Positions 61,942 through 64,000 of a stretch of 64,000 nt of DNA are shown here, piece after piece (within the stretch, counting starts at the first letter, position 1; the number at the start of each line of letters is the position of its first letter). The DNA comes from JAENVU01 sp963801105 (GTDB taxonomy: Bacteria; Actinomycetota; Acidimicrobiia; IMCC26256; JAENVU01): contig CAWDDH010000003.1 of assembly GCA_963801105.1 (NCBI GenBank), positions 3,410,001-3,474,000 of the forward strand, written 5' to 3'. The notes under the pieces were generated by a model. The model was not told where the DNA came from. It saw nothing but the letters and a program-made list of their open reading frames with translations, and searched no databases. The position numbers were made by a program, and so were the translations under genes.

Positions 61942-62738
61942 TCCTCCACCGCACCGACCTCCGGGCCGAGGAACCGGGCCCCGAGGCCACGGAACCGCTC
62001 ACCGTCACCCGACGTCACGAAGGTCCGCTCGACGTCCATGGGCTCCGCGCCGGACTCCCCCCCGGTGCCGAGCACGCGCCGGGCTTCGAAGGCGGTCTCG
62101 TCCGCGCTCGAGACCAGCACGACGTCGGGACCCATGACGTCGGCGATCGTGCGCGCGAGCAGCGGGTAGTGCGTGCACCCGAGGATCAGCGTGTCGATGT
62201 CGGCCCTGCGCACCGGCGCGAGCAGCCGTTCGGCGAGCACGTGCACCTGGTCCGAGTCCACGTCCCCCGACTCGACGAACTCGACGAAACCAGGGCACGC
62301 GGCACACGTGAGCTCCACGCCGAATCCGGTCGCCGCCCGTTGGTAGGAGCCGCTCGCGATGGTGCCGACGGTACCGATCACCCCGATCCGTCCCGTGCTG
62401 GTCACCGAGGCCGCCGCGCGCATGCCCGGCTCGACCACGCCGATCACCGGGACGTCGCAGCGGGCGTCGAGCACCTCGAGCGCCGCGGAGGTGGCGCTGT
62501 TGCACGCGACCACGATCGCGCCGACGCCCCGGTCCACGAGCAGGTCGCCGATCTCGACCGCGTACTTGAGGACTTCGTGGACCGGCTTCGGACCGTAGGG
62601 GAACCGACCCGTGTCACCGAAGTACACCGACGAGCGGGACGGCAACAGGTCGATGAGCGCCCGCAGCACCGTGAGGCCTCCGAGGCCCGAATCGAAGACG
62701 CCGACGGGTCGACGGTCGGCGGCCACCATCCGCGCCAC
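61926..62738 (-). CDS. murI: Glutamate racemase
   Basis: A 270-residue glutamate racemase with VGVFDSGLGGLTVLRAL, FGDTGRFPYGP and the two catalytic cysteines in VVACNSAT (Cys79) and LGCTHYPLL (Cys188). It makes D-glutamate for peptidoglycan. The GTG at 62738 is used, with ATG 62729 as an alternative. It starts 1 nt after the Sua5 stop region, so the genes are tightly packed. Confidence 0.96.
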   Translation of the reverse strand: MARMVAADRRPVGVFDSGLGGLTVLRALIDLLPSRSSVYFGDTGRFPYGPKPVHEVLKYAVEIGDLLVDRGVGAIVVACNSATSAALEVLDARCDVPVIGVVEPGMRAAASVTSTGRIGVIGTVGTIASGSYQRAATGFGVELTCAACPGFVEFVESGDVDSDQVHVLAERLLAPVRRADIDTLILGCTHYPLLARTIADVMGPDVVLVSSADETAFEARRVLGTGGESGAEPMDVERTFVTSGDGERFRGLGARFLGPEVGAVEEWRWT

Positions 62739-62739
62739 G

Positions 62740-63716
62740 CTACCGGGCCGCGGCGGCCCGACCGAGCCGGTCCGCGATCGCAGCGCCGAGCCCCGTGGGA
62801 TCGGGTGGGATGGCGAGCACGACGTCGAGGCCGACGGCGTCCGCCTGGCGAAGCGCGGCGTAGACGACCTTGGCGTACGCGTCGAGCGACTCGGGTGCCG
62901 CGAGCGTCACGACCCGGTCGGCGTCGACCAGGCCGATGAGTCTGTCGAGGTCGCGACGGAGCGCGATCAGCCCGACCCGGTGGTCCTGGCCCACCAGCGC
63001 ACTCGCGCGGGCCGCGAGGTCCGAGGCCGAGACCGTCTCGACTCGCGCCTCGGGCGCATAGTGCGTCGCGTGCGTGCCCGGGGCTCGGGTCGTCCCACCC
63101 ACCCCGACGTCCCGGCCGAGCACGTCCGCCACCATCTCGACCGTGATCGCGCCGAGGCGCAGCACCCGGGGGTCAGATGTCGAGCAGTCGACGATCGTCG
63201 ACTCGACGCCGATCGTGCACGATCCACCGTCGAGCACGAGATCGACATCGTCTCCGAGGTCCTCGACGACGGCCGCCGCGGAGGTCGGGCTCACCCGTCC
63301 GTACCGGTTGGCCGACGGTGCCGCGATCCCGCTGCCGAATGCGTCGAGCAGAGCGAGCGCGACGGGATGGGCCGGCATCCGCAGCCCGACGGTCTCGAGG
63401 CCTCCCGTCGCGACGCGGCTCACCCGGTCGGCGGCGGGGACGATCACGGTGAGCGCGCCCGGCCAGAAGGCCGCCGTCAGCGCGGCGACCGCGGTGTCCG
63501 CTCCGCCGCTCGACCAGTCCTGGACGCGGGCCGCGCGCCCAGGTGGACGATCACGGGGTGATCGGTGGGCCGGCCCTTGACCTCGTACAGCCGGTGGAGC
63601 GCGTCGGGGTCCGTGGCATCGGCGCCGAGGCCGTAGACCGTCTCGGTGGGGAAGGCCACCAGGCCGCCGCTCCCGAGCACCATCGCGGCCCGTCGGACCT
63701 CGGGCGAGACGCTCAC
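62740..63716 (-). pseudogene. Sua5/YrdC/TsaC threonylcarbamoyl-AMP synthase, one apparent frameshift
   Basis: The N-terminal frame (VSVSPEVRRAAMVLGSGGLVAFPTETVYGLGAD-type start, with KGRPTDHPVIVHLG) continues in another frame as QDWSSGGADTAVAALTAAFWPGALTVIVP and on to the end. The C-terminal part contains PSANRYGRVSPTSA and THATHYAPEA, marking a Sua5 with its extra domain. The frame changes near 63529-63538, in a GCGCGGCCCGC run. The enzyme makes t6A precursor and is normally essential, so an assembly error is more likely than decay. The GTG at 63716 overlaps the cysM stop (GTGA). Confidence 0.85.
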
Positions 63717-64000
63717 CAGTAGTTGATGCGGCGCGCGCGTTCCTCGACCACGTCGAGGTCGTCGGTCCACGCGCCCGAGGACAGGTACTTCCAGCCGCCG
63801 TCGGGCAACAGCGTGACGATGGTCCCGGCCTCCATCTGCGCGGCGACCTTCGCCGCGCCGGCGACGGCCGCGCCCGAGGAGATCCCCGCGAACACACCAC
63901 ACTCGTCGAGCAGGCGTCGGGTCCACTCGATCGACTCGCGGTTGCGCACGATCGTCTTGCGGTCGAGCACGTCGGGATCGAAGATCGGCGGGACGAAGCC
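63713..64000 (-). CDS. cysM: Cysteine synthase, C-terminal part (runs off window)
   Basis: The final 95 residues of a PLP-dependent cysteine synthase: FVPPIFDPDVLDRKTIV, the SSGAAVAGA phosphate-side loop and TLLPDGGWKYLSSGAW at the end. The N-terminal PLP-lysine lies outside the window. The C-terminal ending resembles the CysM (Rv1336) group, and the following murI-MBL-rph-rdgB order matches the mycobacterial cysM neighbourhood. It may therefore use a thiocarboxylated carrier (CysO), but that gene is not visible. Confidence 0.85.
   Translation of the reverse strand, partial: GFVPPIFDPDVLDRKTIVRNRESIEWTRRLLDECGVFAGISSGAAVAGAAKVAAQMEAGTIVTLLPDGGWKYLSSGAWTDDLDVVEERARRINYW

Overview
The window is very GC-rich, uses GTG/TTG starts heavily, and is densely packed with start-stop overlaps. 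A mycothiol-dependent-type enzyme, an F420-type LLM oxidoreductase, DUF1918 and SCO6745-family proteins and actinobacterial gene orders (tig-clpP-clpX-valS-folC-ndk; rne-rplU-rpmA-obg-proB; cysM-murI-Rv1339-like-rph-rdgB) point to an actinomycete. The mre/rodA block and overall protein style fit Acidimicrobiia best; this placement is inference from gene content only. No rRNA, CRISPR array, insertion sequence, phage gene or replication origin was seen.

1-25.7 kb (all minus strand) is a conserved housekeeping block. In transcription order it holds trigger factor, ClpP, ClpX, ValS, FolC, a DinB/maleylpyruvate-isomerase-like protein, Ndk, the rod-shape set MreB-MreC-MreD-PBP2-RodA plus an L,D-transpeptidase lipoprotein, a B12/radical-SAM protein with its partner, an RNase E/G with a long disordered N-terminus, ribosomal proteins L21 and L27, Obg, ProB, ProA, a MoxR ATPase and the start of a CoxE/VWA-like protein. 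Many junctions are 1-4 nt overlaps (ATGA, GTGA, TTGA, TAGTG), so translational coupling is likely.

25.7-58.6 kb is an accessory region on both strands punctuated by six tRNAs (Pro-TGG, Gly-TCC, Arg-TCT, His-GTG, Lys-CTT, Leu-TAG). It carries a UbiB-like kinase, two paralogous secreted clan GH-A-like hydrolases (one with a C-terminal repeat domain), an anchored protein plus GT39-type glycosyltransferase, GNAT, ASCH and SCO6745 proteins, an MMPL/RND transporter, a Nudix hydrolase and DUF1918. A six-gene minus-strand cluster follows (PNPOx - HAD/beta-phosphoglucomutase - 27-codon sORF - GH65 phosphorylase - CBS - GH1-like). It is divergent from a branched-chain amino-acid-type ABC transporter with a fused LivH-LivM permease. 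An LLM oxidoreductase, an SDR and a 1,152-residue PAS/GAF/GGDEF/EAL protein complete the region; the last gene ends inside tRNA-Leu.

58.6-64 kb (minus) is a second conserved block: CysM (partial), Sua5/TsaC (frameshifted), MurI, an Rv1339-like metallo-beta-lactamase-fold protein, RNase PH and RdgB, followed by lineage-type hypothetical proteins. Three apparent single-site frameshifts (two in the TIGR01777 gene at 38.4-39.4 kb, one in sua5), one of them in a normally essential gene, suggest residual assembly errors rather than decay. The most interesting candidate is the phosphorylase/CBS/PNPOx cluster with its coupled micro-ORF; nothing here proves a new system.
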